A program made the translations under genes and the position numbers. 53,994 bases of DNA. Origin: Occultella aeris. GTDB taxonomy: Bacteria > Actinomycetota > Actinomycetes > Actinomycetales > Beutenbergiaceae. This document shows, in pieces, positions 16,343 through 24,288 of this stretch (position 1 is its first letter; each line of letters opens with the position of its first letter). The stretch is taken from contig NZ_CACRYJ010000070.1 of assembly GCF_902703175.1 (NCBI RefSeq), positions 1 through 53,994 of the forward strand. Reading direction: 5' to 3'. The notes under the pieces were generated by a model. The model worked only from the letters and a program-made list of their open reading frames with translations, made no database searches and was not told the origin of the DNA.

Positions 16343-19254
16343 TGGAGAGCGCCTCGGTCATCATCGCCGGCGGCCGGCCCGCGCAGGACGTCCGTTCCCT
16401 CGTCGCCGTCTGGACGAAGCAAGGGATCACGGGTGCGTCGCTGTGGGTGGACCCCGCCGATGTGATCGAGGCGCCGCCGGAACCGGTGCACGTGACGGCG
16501 GTGCTCGTCGATCGCGACGGTGAGCACCGGGTCGATCTGTTCGCCCACCTCGGCCGGTTCCGGCTCGACCTGGTGCGGGTTGCCGTCGCGCAGTTCGCGG
16601 TGACCGAGGATGCGGTCTCGGCCGAGGTGACGGACCTCGGCCAGGAGGTCGGCGCCACCATCGAGCGGGCGCTCCCGCGGGACCCCTCCGGGCGCATCAT
16701 GACCCGGCTGCACCGCACGGTCGTGGTGATCCCGGCCTCCGGCGTGACCGGCCTTCCCAGCGAGATCCTCGCACCCAGGTGGGAGGCGAACGTGGTGATC
16801 TCGCCCGAGGACCGGCCCGATCTGGACCGGATGTCCATCTACGTCCGAGCCTCGGAGAACTACGCGGGCCACGCCGCCGCGGCGGTGTCGGTGGCCGCCG
16901 GCATCCTGCGCGGGATTCCCGGCGGGGCGTTCGACAAGGTCACCACGGACTCGTCGTCGAACCCGGACGACGTCGTGGTGGCGAGGCTCTCGATCCGCTC
17001 GGTCGTGGGGGAGGGCGTCGTGGACGTCCTGGCCCGCAAGGCGCTCGAGCCCGTGACTCTCGGCCCCGACGGACCCGGACGCGTGGTCACCTGGGCGGCG
17101 CCGGCGAGCGAACCCGACCTCATCGCGCGTCGTGCGGCGCAGTCGGTGCTGGCCGCGCCGGAGTGGGCGGCGCAGCCGCCACCCCAGGGCGATGCCCCCG
17201 AGCGCACCAGGGAGGGGTTCCGCAGCGCGGTCGGCCGCGCCGCCCGGTTCAACCTGCGCACCGTCGGTGCGGTTGCCGCGTGGACGGCGAACAGCAGCCG
17301 GACCAGCCTCGAAAGGTCGGCCACCGAGCATCTGGTCGGCCGCGGATCCGGGGTGCTGGTCACGGTCGGACCTCGGGCCGTCGACAACGCCGAGGCCGTC
17401 GCGCGGGACGCCATCGATTCCGCTCGACGGACGATGGACGACGAGATCGCCTACGAGGCGACCCGTGGCACCCCGCCTCCCGCCAGCACGTGGGTCACCT
17501 TGCGGAACCTCGCGTTCGGCCTGGCGGACGGTGGCCCGATCCCCGGCATGGAGTCCCCGACACAGACCGGCGTGCGCGAGGTCCTTCGGCCCGGTGACGT
17601 CGTGCCCGCGCCCGGCGCTGCGTTCCGCACCCGGGACGGGGCACTGATAGGCGCCCTGGACGTCCATGACCTGCGAGCCCACCGGCTCGACCTGGCCAGG
17701 GAACGGCAGGCCCGGGAGGCCGAGCTGATCCGACTGCAGGAGGTCCGGGCGATCCGGGCCGCCGAGCGAGCCCACGCCCCGGCGGCGCCAACCGGGCGGC
17801 CCGGCGCTGCGCCGTCGCCAGCACAGCCCGGCCCGACGCCGTCGCCCGATCAGGCTCCCGAGGCGTCGGCCGAGCACGAGGACGCCCGACTGGCCGAGGC
17901 ACTCGCCGGCGCCGAGAGGGCCGTCCGCGAGACCCGCGTCGTCGAGGCGGACTTCGCCCGCTGGCGCGCTCAGAACGACCGCAGTGTGATGTCACGGGTC
18001 GGCGAGGACGTCGCCAGGCGCCTCGACGAGCTCGAGGTGAGCCGCCAGCGGTTCCTCGACCGGCGCGATGACGTGACGGCGCCGGCGACCGAGGCACTCG
18101 ACCGGGCCAAGCGTCGACTGCTGCGGCAGTGGCGGTGGACCCTCGTGATCGCCGCGCTGGTCGTCGCCGGCACCTGGATCTGGGCAACGCAGGTCGACGA
18201 GGCGCCCGACTGGTCCGCCTACGCGTGGATCACCGTCGGGGTCGTGGTGCTGACGCTCGTGGTGCTGGTCGGCTTCAACCACGCGTTCTACAAGGCATTC
18301 CGGCACTACGAGTGGGAGGTCGCGAACGTGCTGGCCAGGCAGCGACGGGACGCCGCCCTGTTCCTGTGGGAGGGCAAGCAGCTCGCCCGGCTGCGTCTGC
18401 TCTTCGCCGGATGGCACGCCTGGGCCACGGTCATCAGCGAGGTGGTCCACCGCCCGTGGGAACCCACCGAAGCCGTGTACGAGGACCTCACCGATGACGT
18501 GATCGAGCGGTTCCCGGCGGCGATGGCGGTGGCGCGCCAGGAGGAGGAGCAGGTCGACATCAGCACCCGCCTGCTCGTCGCTGCCTACCGCGCGGTCTAC
18601 ACCGAGGGGTGGGCCCAGCAGGCGTTCGCGGAAGCCTACGAGCGCTTCGCGGAGAGTGTCCCGGGCAGCCAGCAGCAGGGTCACCTCGACGTGGACACGG
18701 ACGTCTCCGGGAGCGACCTGGGTGCGCGCGGGCAACTGATGGAGTTCTGGGGATCGGGGGAGGCCCGCGCGTTCCTCGGTGAGGAGCGGACCAAGCGCCT
18801 GCGGCAGCTCAGCAATGACGGCGAGCTCGACCTCCCGCACCGCAGAGTGGGCCGGGTCGGGAAGTACTCCGATGACGTCTGGCAGGAGGAGCCGGCGTTC
18901 TTCCTGCCCACGACGATCAGCGAGACGACGTTCGCCCACGAGATGTTCACCTCGCCGGCCCGGGCGGCCAACCAGCACTACGTGCAGACCGCCCGCCTCT
19001 GGCTCCCGCAGGTCGCCTACCCCGCGGCCGAACGGGCGTCGCTCAACGACAAGGACGGCCCGACCGTTCGGCTCGAGCCCGCCGACGCGGACACCGCACT
19101 GCGCGTCGACCTCTCGCCACGACTGCTGCGGCGCGAGGTCGCGCTCTTCACGGCGAAGGAGCCGCAGGGTCGTCGCGCGGCCGTGGACCGGTCCGACCGG
19201 CCACCGGGCCTGCACGCCGTCGACGGCGCCACGGCGGACCGCGAGTTCCTGTGA
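16342..19254 (+). CDS. large two-pass membrane protein of the vWA/tubulin operon, unknown family
   Basis: A 970-residue protein I do not recognise. The N-terminal 390 residues are alpha/beta in character, starting ESASVIIAGGRPAQDV. Residues about 440-480 are a charged helix (RLDLARERQAREAELIRL), then a Pro/Ala-rich linker (about 480-510). A likely coiled coil (about 515-595) leads into two membrane helices at 599-615 and 628-645 with a short acidic extracellular loop (QVDEAPDW). The C-terminal 320 residues are cytoplasmic. Both ends should therefore be inside, where they could meet the tubulin-like protein. The C-terminus, ADREFL, repeats the last four residues of the tubulin-like protein. 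Its start overlaps that gene's stop, so the pair is translationally coupled. It may be a membrane tether or adaptor; this is inference. Confidence 0.8.
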   Translation: MESASVIIAGGRPAQDVRSLVAVWTKQGITGASLWVDPADVIEAPPEPVHVTAVLVDRDGEHRVDLFAHLGRFRLDLVRVAVAQFAVTEDAVSAEVTDLGQEVGATIERALPRDPSGRIMTRLHRTVVVIPASGVTGLPSEILAPRWEANVVISPEDRPDLDRMSIYVRASENYAGHAAAAVSVAAGILRGIPGGAFDKVTTDSSSNPDDVVVARLSIRSVVGEGVVDVLARKALEPVTLGPDGPGRVVTWAAPASEPDLIARRAAQSVLAAPEWAAQPPPQGDAPERTREGFRSAVGRAARFNLRTVGAVAAWTANSSRTSLERSATEHLVGRGSGVLVTVGPRAVDNAEAVARDAIDSARRTMDDEIAYEATRGTPPPASTWVTLRNLAFGLADGGPIPGMESPTQTGVREVLRPGDVVPAPGAAFRTRDGALIGALDVHDLRAHRLDLARERQAREAELIRLQEVRAIRAAERAHAPAAPTGRPGAAPSPAQPGPTPSPDQAPEASAEHEDARLAEALAGAERAVRETRVVEADFARWRAQNDRSVMSRVGEDVARRLDELEVSRQRFLDRRDDVTAPATEALDRAKRRLLRQWRWTLVIAALVVAGTWIWATQVDEAPDWSAYAWITVGVVVLTLVVLVGFNHAFYKAFRHYEWEVANVLARQRRDAALFLWEGKQLARLRLLFAGWHAWATVISEVVHRPWEPTEAVYEDLTDDVIERFPAAMAVARQEEEQVDISTRLLVAAYRAVYTEGWAQQAFAEAYERFAESVPGSQQQGHLDVDTDVSGSDLGARGQLMEFWGSGEARAFLGEERTKRLRQLSNDGELDLPHRRVGRVGKYSDDVWQEEPAFFLPTTISETTFAHEMFTSPARAANQHYVQTARLWLPQVAYPAAERASLNDKDGPTVRLEPADADTALRVDLSPRLLRREVALFTAKEPQGRRAAVDRSDRPPGLHAVDGATADREFL

Positions 19255-19267
19255 GAGCGACCGGCGC

Positions 19268-20221
19268 CTACGGGTCGCCGGCGAACTGGAGCCAGTCCGG
19301 TCGGGTCAGTTCCTCGAGCAGGCCGGCGAGCGCCACGCGGTCGGACTCGGTGCCGGTGTGCGGACCGCGCAGCCACGCCGAGAAGGCGGCGATCTCGTCC
19401 AGGCGCCAGCGCAGGTCGAACATCTCAAGCAGCTCCGGATCGGCGACCACGTCGCCCGGGATCTGCCCGGCCGTGCGGGCCAGGTCGGTCAGGTCGCGCT
19501 CGCGCGGGGCTACCCGCAGGGACTCCCAGTCCACCCAGCGGCGGCCCTGCGCCGTGACGATCTGGTTGTGCAGACCCGGTTCGCCGTGGGTGGCGACCCA
19601 GCCCGCCCGCGTTCCGAGCGCAACTGTGACGCGCGTGTCGTAGCGCGCGATCCACACCGGGATCTCAGGCAGGTGCGCCCGCACCTGCGCGCGGGCCTCA
19701 GCGCCCAGTGGCCCGCCGGACCACTCCTGCTCGCTCGTCACAGCGAGGCCCTCGAGGTCGGCCCGATCGGGGAGTGCGTGGTCCCAGACTCCGATGCCCG
19801 ACGGCGGCTGCTCGCTGTGCAGCGCGGCGAGCGCGGTCATGGTCTGCTCCGCGGCGAGCCCGGTCAGTGCACCCGTGGGGCGGTCACCCTCGAGCCACTC
19901 GGTGACGCTCAGCGCGTAGCCACCGAGGTGCCGCGTGAGGGCCCCGGCAGTGGTCGGGACCGTAGGCACCACGAACGCGAGGCCCCGGTCGAACAGTTCG
20001 CGGGCCGCACCGTAGGTCGCTTCGAGCTGGTCCTGTCGCCCCGGTCTCCAGAGGCGGTCGGCGGTGACGAACCAGCGCCGACCGCCGGCCTCGGTGGCCC
20101 GCCAGTGCCAGGCGCCGAAGCCCCAGGGCAGGTGTTCCGCCGAGATTGCCGGAAGCCCCCAGGCGTCGCGCAGGAGCGTGACGACGTCCGCGTCGCCCAG
20201 ATCGGGTGGGGCTTCACGCAT
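19268..20221 (-). CDS. APH-like phosphotransferase family protein
   Basis: A 317-residue protein with an aminoglycoside phosphotransferase/choline kinase-like fold. The catalytic loop reads HGEPGLHN (His212 to Asn219), where the usual Asp of HGDxxxxN is Glu; the metal-binding motif is VDWE (Asp231) instead of DFD. The N-lobe includes WGFGAWHWRATEAGGRRWFVTAD, a plausible nucleotide-binding hairpin. The His-Gly-Glu variant occurs in some APH-like families, so activity is possible, but the Asp-to-Glu change at the catalytic base is worth noting. The substrate is unknown and resistance should not be assumed. It begins 9 bp after the MmcQ gene's stop and likely shares its transcript. Confidence 0.82.
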   Translation of the reverse strand: MREAPPDLGDADVVTLLRDAWGLPAISAEHLPWGFGAWHWRATEAGGRRWFVTADRLWRPGRQDQLEATYGAARELFDRGLAFVVPTVPTTAGALTRHLGGYALSVTEWLEGDRPTGALTGLAAEQTMTALAALHSEQPPSGIGVWDHALPDRADLEGLAVTSEQEWSGGPLGAEARAQVRAHLPEIPVWIARYDTRVTVALGTRAGWVATHGEPGLHNQIVTAQGRRWVDWESLRVAPRERDLTDLARTAGQIPGDVVADPELLEMFDLRWRLDEIAAFSAWLRGPHTGTESDRVALAGLLEELTRPDWLQFAGDP

Positions 20222-20230
20222 GGCGTGCCA

Positions 20231-20767
20231 TCAGCCGAGCGTGAGCCCACGACGCTGCAGCTCGTCGGCGAGGATCCGTAGCGCCCTCGGGCCGACGCCG
20301 TGCAGTGCCAGGAGTTCGGTCTCGGAGAACTCGGCGACCTGCACGAGGGTGGTGATTCCGGCGCCGGCGAGCGCGCGCGTGGCCGGGGCGCCGATCGCGG
20401 TCGGTAGATCTCCGCCGGCGCCGGGCGCGGCCGCATCGGCGGCCGCCACCGAGGCCGCGAGCCGTTTCGGGGCACGGGCGAACCAGGCGCGCCGGACGAG
20501 ATGGTTCAGTGCCATGCCGTTGATGTCGGCCAGGGGGATCCGCAAGCCGATCGGGCGTCCGCCGCGCAGGATCTGCTCGCCGGCGGGCAGGTCCGCCAGG
20601 GCGGCGTCGAGGTCCGGCTCGGCGAGGTTCAGCTGGACGGCGCGGTCCTTCGTGACGGATGCGAACCCGGTGCCCCGGACCGTGAACGCGACCATCCCGA
20701 AGTGCGCGGTCTCCTCGACCTCGGGCAGCGCGAGCGCGGCCTTGCGGAGCTGGGCGAGGGTCGTCAT
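20231..20767 (-). CDS. MmcQ/YjbR family protein with C-terminal helix-hairpin-helix
   Basis: A 178-residue protein. Residues 1-105 form a MmcQ/YjbR domain: LRKAALALPEVEETAHFG, a strand pair with FASVTKD, and LNHLVRRAWFARAPKRL. Residues about 125-175 form a helix-hairpin-helix unit (LAGAGITTLVQVAEF, then LLALHGVGPRALRIL) of the kind found in the RNA polymerase alpha C-terminal domain and in DNA-binding proteins. MmcQ/YjbR proteins have a DNA-binding-like fold with no settled function; the extra domain makes nucleic-acid binding more likely. The ATG at 20767 overlaps the stop of the upstream membrane protein gene by 4 bases (ATGA). Confidence 0.87.
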   Translation of the reverse strand: MTTLAQLRKAALALPEVEETAHFGMVAFTVRGTGFASVTKDRAVQLNLAEPDLDAALADLPAGEQILRGGRPIGLRIPLADINGMALNHLVRRAWFARAPKRLAASVAAADAAAPGAGGDLPTAIGAPATRALAGAGITTLVQVAEFSETELLALHGVGPRALRILADELQRRGLTLG

Positions 20768-21144
20768 CGCCCCATACTGCCGGACGCGGTCGCCAGCGCA
20801 GCCCGTCGCTTGAGCAGCACGTCGATCGCGAGCAGGGTCACGCCGGTGCCGAGCAGGATGACAGTGGCACCGACCGCGGTGCTGACGAGGATCCCCGCGA
20901 GCGAGAACAGCACGGTCGTGGCCAGCGACAGCAACACCGAGTCGTCCCCGAACAGCCACCGCATCGTGTAGTAGATCCCGAACGCGATCGCGCCGATCAC
21001 GCCGAGAGCGAGGGCACGCTCGTCGGACGAGCCCTGGACGATGACGTAGCCGTCCACGACGATCTCCAGGCCGAGGGCGAGGATGAACAGCAGCGCCCAG
21101 GCACGCCTGGCGCCGCGGGGCCTGGGGGACCGCACCGGGTTCAT
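20764..21144 (-). CDS. small multi-pass membrane protein, hypothetical
   Basis: A 126-residue protein starting at the ATG at 21144 (the frame continues to 21195 but upstream codons are unconvincing). It has a basic N-terminus (PRPRGARR) and four predicted membrane segments: WALLFILALGLEIVVDGYVI, ALALGVIGAIAFGIYYTMRWL, LLSLATTVLFSLAGILVST and AVGATVILLGTGVTLLAIDVL. I recognise no family. It is the first gene of a probable three-gene minus-strand operon with the MmcQ and phosphotransferase genes. Confidence 0.7.
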   Translation of the reverse strand: MNPVRSPRPRGARRAWALLFILALGLEIVVDGYVIVQGSSDERALALGVIGAIAFGIYYTMRWLFGDDSVLLSLATTVLFSLAGILVSTAVGATVILLGTGVTLLAIDVLLKRRAALATASGSMGR

Positions 21145-21252
21145 GGTCCGAGCATGGCCGACCGGTCGCGGAAGCGTCCGGTGAACGCGCCGCATCGACT
21201 CGGCCGATCGGGTCGCGTCGGCGGTCCCGGCCGGGACCGATGCCCGGCACCG

Positions 21253-22803
21253 TCAGCGCGCCGGTTGCAGGCCGCGGTCATCGGGCACGCGGCCGCGCAC
21301 CGGTGCCGACCAGCGGTTCAGCCCCACATCCGCATGCGCGCACATCTCGTAGGCCTGCGTGAACGCCGGCAGGAACGTGCCGGCCAGGGCGTCCGTGCGG
21401 TTCTGCCACGCCCTGACCGAGGGCAGCATCGCGTTGAACTCCGCGAGGATCGCGTCCTCGTCCATGGTCATCAGCCGGCCGTGGTCCACGGTCACTCGGC
21501 CCGCGACCATCACGTACTCCAGCGACGACCCGTTCTCGGAGTAGACGAGCTGGTGATCCAGTCGCTGGCGCGGGGTGAAGTTCAGTGTCGCGAGGTCCCA
21601 CACCAGGAGGTCCGCCTGCTTGCCGACCTCGACCGAGCCGGTCACGCCGTCGAGCACCGCCGTGCGTGCGCCGCCGATGGTGGCGGCCCTGAGCACCTCG
21701 TCCACGGTTGGCCAGCGTCGGTGGTCCGGCTCGGTGACCTTGTGCAGCAGGGCTGCCACCTTCATCACCTCGTGCAACCGCGGCGTGTCCGAGCTGGACC
21801 ACCCGTCCGTGCCGAGGCCGAGCGTCACGCCGGCGTCGAGGTAGGCGCGCCAGGGCGCGATCCCGGAGCCCAGCTTCAGATTGGAGATCGCGTTGTGGGA
21901 GACGCTGACCCCGGCGTCGGCGACCACCTCGATGTCGGCCTCGGTGAGCCAGATGCCGTGCGCGAACGTCGTGTTCCGAGACAGCGCACCGAGCTCCGCG
22001 AGGTACTGGACGAGGGTCCTGCCGTAGAACTGCTCGCCGGTGACGGCCTGCGTCTTCGTCTCGAGCACGTGGATGTGGCACTCCGCGTCGTACTCGCGGG
22101 CGAGCGCGGTGGCCCCGACGAGCAGGTCCTCGGTGCAACGCTGCGGCCCGGATGGCGCGAGCATGTACCGCAGGCGGCCGTCGGCGGATGCGTGGAAGCG
22201 GCCGAACGCCTGCCGCGAGTAGTCGAGGTACTCGGCACCGGTCCACAGGCTCTGGCCGCGGACCTGGGCCACCAGGTCCCGGGGCAGCAGATCGGCGACG
22301 TAGGGGATCGTGTCCACGAAGGGGCGGTTGATCACGTGCCCGGACACGTTCGCCCGCACCCCGATGTCGGCGTAGGCGGAGAACACCGCGGCGAGCTGGT
22401 CGAGATCCTGCGACGGGGTCTCGAGGACGTCGTCGACGAGGGTGGTCACCCCCGACTTCATCGACTCCAGGGCGAAGACCAGGGAGCGCAGACGCACCAG
22501 TTCCGCCGGCAAGGGGTCCGCGCCGAGGATCGGGTAGGTGAACAGCATCCACAGTTCGAGCGGCAGGTTGTCGTAGCGGCCCTTGTACAGTGTCTCCCAG
22601 GAGTGCGTGTGGGCGTTGACGAAGCCCGGCGTGACGAGCCGGTCGGTGCCCGCGATCACCTCCTCGCCGGGCTCCGGCACCAGACCCGTCCCGACGGCGG
22701 TGATCACGCCCCGGTCATCGATGCGAATGCTGCGGGTGACCGGTTCCGAGCCGGTCACGGGGTCCATGGTGATCACCTGGGCGTCGCGGATGAAGGTGCT
22801 CAC
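21253..22803 (-). CDS. amidohydrolase family deaminase (cytosine/triazine-type)
   Basis: A 516-residue metal-dependent hydrolase of the amidohydrolase superfamily, in the branch of 8-oxoguanine, cytosine, guanine and s-triazine deaminases. Metal-binding residues are visible: HTH at 65-67 (FVNAHTHSWE), a His in CHIHVLETK, the His in TFAHGIWL and the Asp in LGTDGWSS. The first segment is a typical N-terminal beta domain (FIRDAQVITMD). The GTG start overlaps the stop of the NCS1 permease gene (GTGA), so the two are coupled. Together with a divergent PucR regulator this indicates uptake and deamination of a nucleobase-like or heterocyclic amine. The exact substrate is not determined by the sequence. 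Confidence 0.9.
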   Translation of the reverse strand: MSTFIRDAQVITMDPVTGSEPVTRSIRIDDRGVITAVGTGLVPEPGEEVIAGTDRLVTPGFVNAHTHSWETLYKGRYDNLPLELWMLFTYPILGADPLPAELVRLRSLVFALESMKSGVTTLVDDVLETPSQDLDQLAAVFSAYADIGVRANVSGHVINRPFVDTIPYVADLLPRDLVAQVRGQSLWTGAEYLDYSRQAFGRFHASADGRLRYMLAPSGPQRCTEDLLVGATALAREYDAECHIHVLETKTQAVTGEQFYGRTLVQYLAELGALSRNTTFAHGIWLTEADIEVVADAGVSVSHNAISNLKLGSGIAPWRAYLDAGVTLGLGTDGWSSSDTPRLHEVMKVAALLHKVTEPDHRRWPTVDEVLRAATIGGARTAVLDGVTGSVEVGKQADLLVWDLATLNFTPRQRLDHQLVYSENGSSLEYVMVAGRVTVDHGRLMTMDEDAILAEFNAMLPSVRAWQNRTDALAGTFLPAFTQAYEMCAHADVGLNRWSAPVRGRVPDDRGLQPAR

Positions 22804-24113
22804 GGGCGGGCCTCCAGCGCGGCGAGCCTGCGGCCCAGGTACGCGTTCTCGAGCGCGGAGGCCACCGGGGCGGCCACGATCGCCACGATGATGCCCTGCA
22901 CGGCCGGGCTGCCGAGACCGCCGAGCGTGCCGACTAGCGCGGCGGCGACGCCGGCCAGGTACGCGGCCACCCCGCTGATCCGTACGAGGGGGACGTCCTC
23001 GACGTCGGTGCCCGGGTCGTGGCCTCTCCAGACGAGGAAGAACGTTCCGATGATCGCGCCGCCGAGCGGCGGGATGACCACCCCGAGGATGACGAGGAAC
23101 GAGGTGATCTGGTCCGCGATGCCGGTCAGTGCCAGCGCGATCGAGATGATCACGCCACCCACGATGAACGGCCGCTTGTTGGCCCTGCCGAACAGCTCGG
23201 AGCCGGCCACGCCGAATGCGTAGGCGCCGTTGTCGTTCGTCGTCCAGATGTTCGTGACCAGCAGGAACAGGGCGCCACCGGCGATGCCCATGCCGAGCAA
23301 CAGCGTGACGAAGTCGGACTCGCCGAACGCCGCGCTCCCGACGCCGCCGAAGAACAGCATCGCGAACTGCACGATCAGGACCGCACCGAACGTGAGGCCG
23401 AAGACGGCGACGGCGCCCTTGGCGAACCGGGTCCAGTTCCCGATCTGGGTGCCGCCGGAGATGAATGTGCCGATCATCATCGTGATCGCGGCACCCGCAC
23501 CCAGGTCACCGGCGCCCTCGACGGCCAGCAGGTTTCCCCATCCGTCGGTCTCGCGCACGGAGAGCACCAGCATCCACACGCACAGCGCGGACATCAGCGG
23601 CACCGCGACCCAGGACAGCAGTTCGATGCCCTTGAAGCCGAAGTACGCCGTCGACGCCATGAGGATCCCGCCGAGGATCACCACGAGCCAGCCGGCGCGG
23701 AAGCCGGTGGCGCTGGTGACCAGGTTCGCGAGGATCCCCAGTGACACGCCGTACCAGCCGAGCTGGGTGGCGCCGAGGATGAACGAACCCCACTTGCCCC
23801 CGATCCGGCCGAGCACGAGCCGGGAGACCAGCGCCGTCGTCAGGCCGGTGCGTTCGCTGACGACCCCCATCAGGGCGATGTACAGGCCGAGGATGGCCGT
23901 CGCCGCAGCCGCGAGGCCGATGAACGTCCGGAAGTCGAACGCTTCGGCGACCAACCCGCCGGTGACCATCGTGGGGGTGTAGAAGAAGAAGCCGGCGATC
24001 ACGATGGCGAGGGCCAGGCGGCCCTGCCGGGCACCGAGCGGAACCCTGGTGAGTGGGTAGTCGGGATCGACCGGGCGCGGGTCCTCGGTCGTCCGGCTGG
24101 AGACGGTGGTCAT
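22800..24113 (-). CDS. NCS1 family purine/cytosine-type permease
   Basis: A 437-residue integral membrane protein with about 12 hydrophobic segments and no signal peptide. The order of helices and motifs such as GFFFYTPTMVTGGLVAEAF near the start, GKWGSFILGATQLGWYGV and NIWTTNDNGAYAF match CodB-like NCS1 cation-nucleobase symporters. The ATG at 24113 has AAGGA 7 bases upstream. The downstream amidohydrolase overlaps its stop by 4 bases, and a PucR-type activator is divergent, so the likely cargo is a purine, pyrimidine or related ring compound used as nitrogen source. Cytosine itself is possible but not shown. Confidence 0.9.
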   Translation of the reverse strand: MTTVSSRTTEDPRPVDPDYPLTRVPLGARQGRLALAIVIAGFFFYTPTMVTGGLVAEAFDFRTFIGLAAAATAILGLYIALMGVVSERTGLTTALVSRLVLGRIGGKWGSFILGATQLGWYGVSLGILANLVTSATGFRAGWLVVILGGILMASTAYFGFKGIELLSWVAVPLMSALCVWMLVLSVRETDGWGNLLAVEGAGDLGAGAAITMMIGTFISGGTQIGNWTRFAKGAVAVFGLTFGAVLIVQFAMLFFGGVGSAAFGESDFVTLLLGMGIAGGALFLLVTNIWTTNDNGAYAFGVAGSELFGRANKRPFIVGGVIISIALALTGIADQITSFLVILGVVIPPLGGAIIGTFFLVWRGHDPGTDVEDVPLVRISGVAAYLAGVAAALVGTLGGLGSPAVQGIIVAIVAAPVASALENAYLGRRLAALEARP

Positions 24114-24276
24114 GGTGGTGTCCTTCGATGCGGGGACAGGAGCGGGGCCCAACCTAGGAAGCCGTCGTGCCGATTCTGAAGGGCACAGCCGCCATCCTGG
24201 AGCGCCCCACACCCGCGCCACGGCGAGACTGTGCAATCCTCCAGAACGGTGTTACGACGCGGAAACAACGGCCGCC

Positions 24277-24282
24277 TATCGT
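24277..24282 (+). promoter_or_regulatory. -10 element of a leaderless PucR-type gene
   Basis: TATCGT (TAnnnT) ends 6 bases before the ATG at 24289, which has no Shine-Dalgarno. This is the usual arrangement for leaderless actinobacterial mRNAs and supports the chosen start. No clear -35 is seen. Confidence 0.45.
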
Positions 24283-24288
24283 CGAAAC

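Noticed and set aside
19268-20221. Aminoglycoside resistance gene
   Set aside because: APH-like fold only; substrate unknown and the catalytic Asp is Glu, so a resistance call is not supported.
21154-23223. A 689-codon plus-strand open frame
   Set aside because: It is antisense to the amidohydrolase and permease genes, which have clear motifs; the product has no fold-like pattern.
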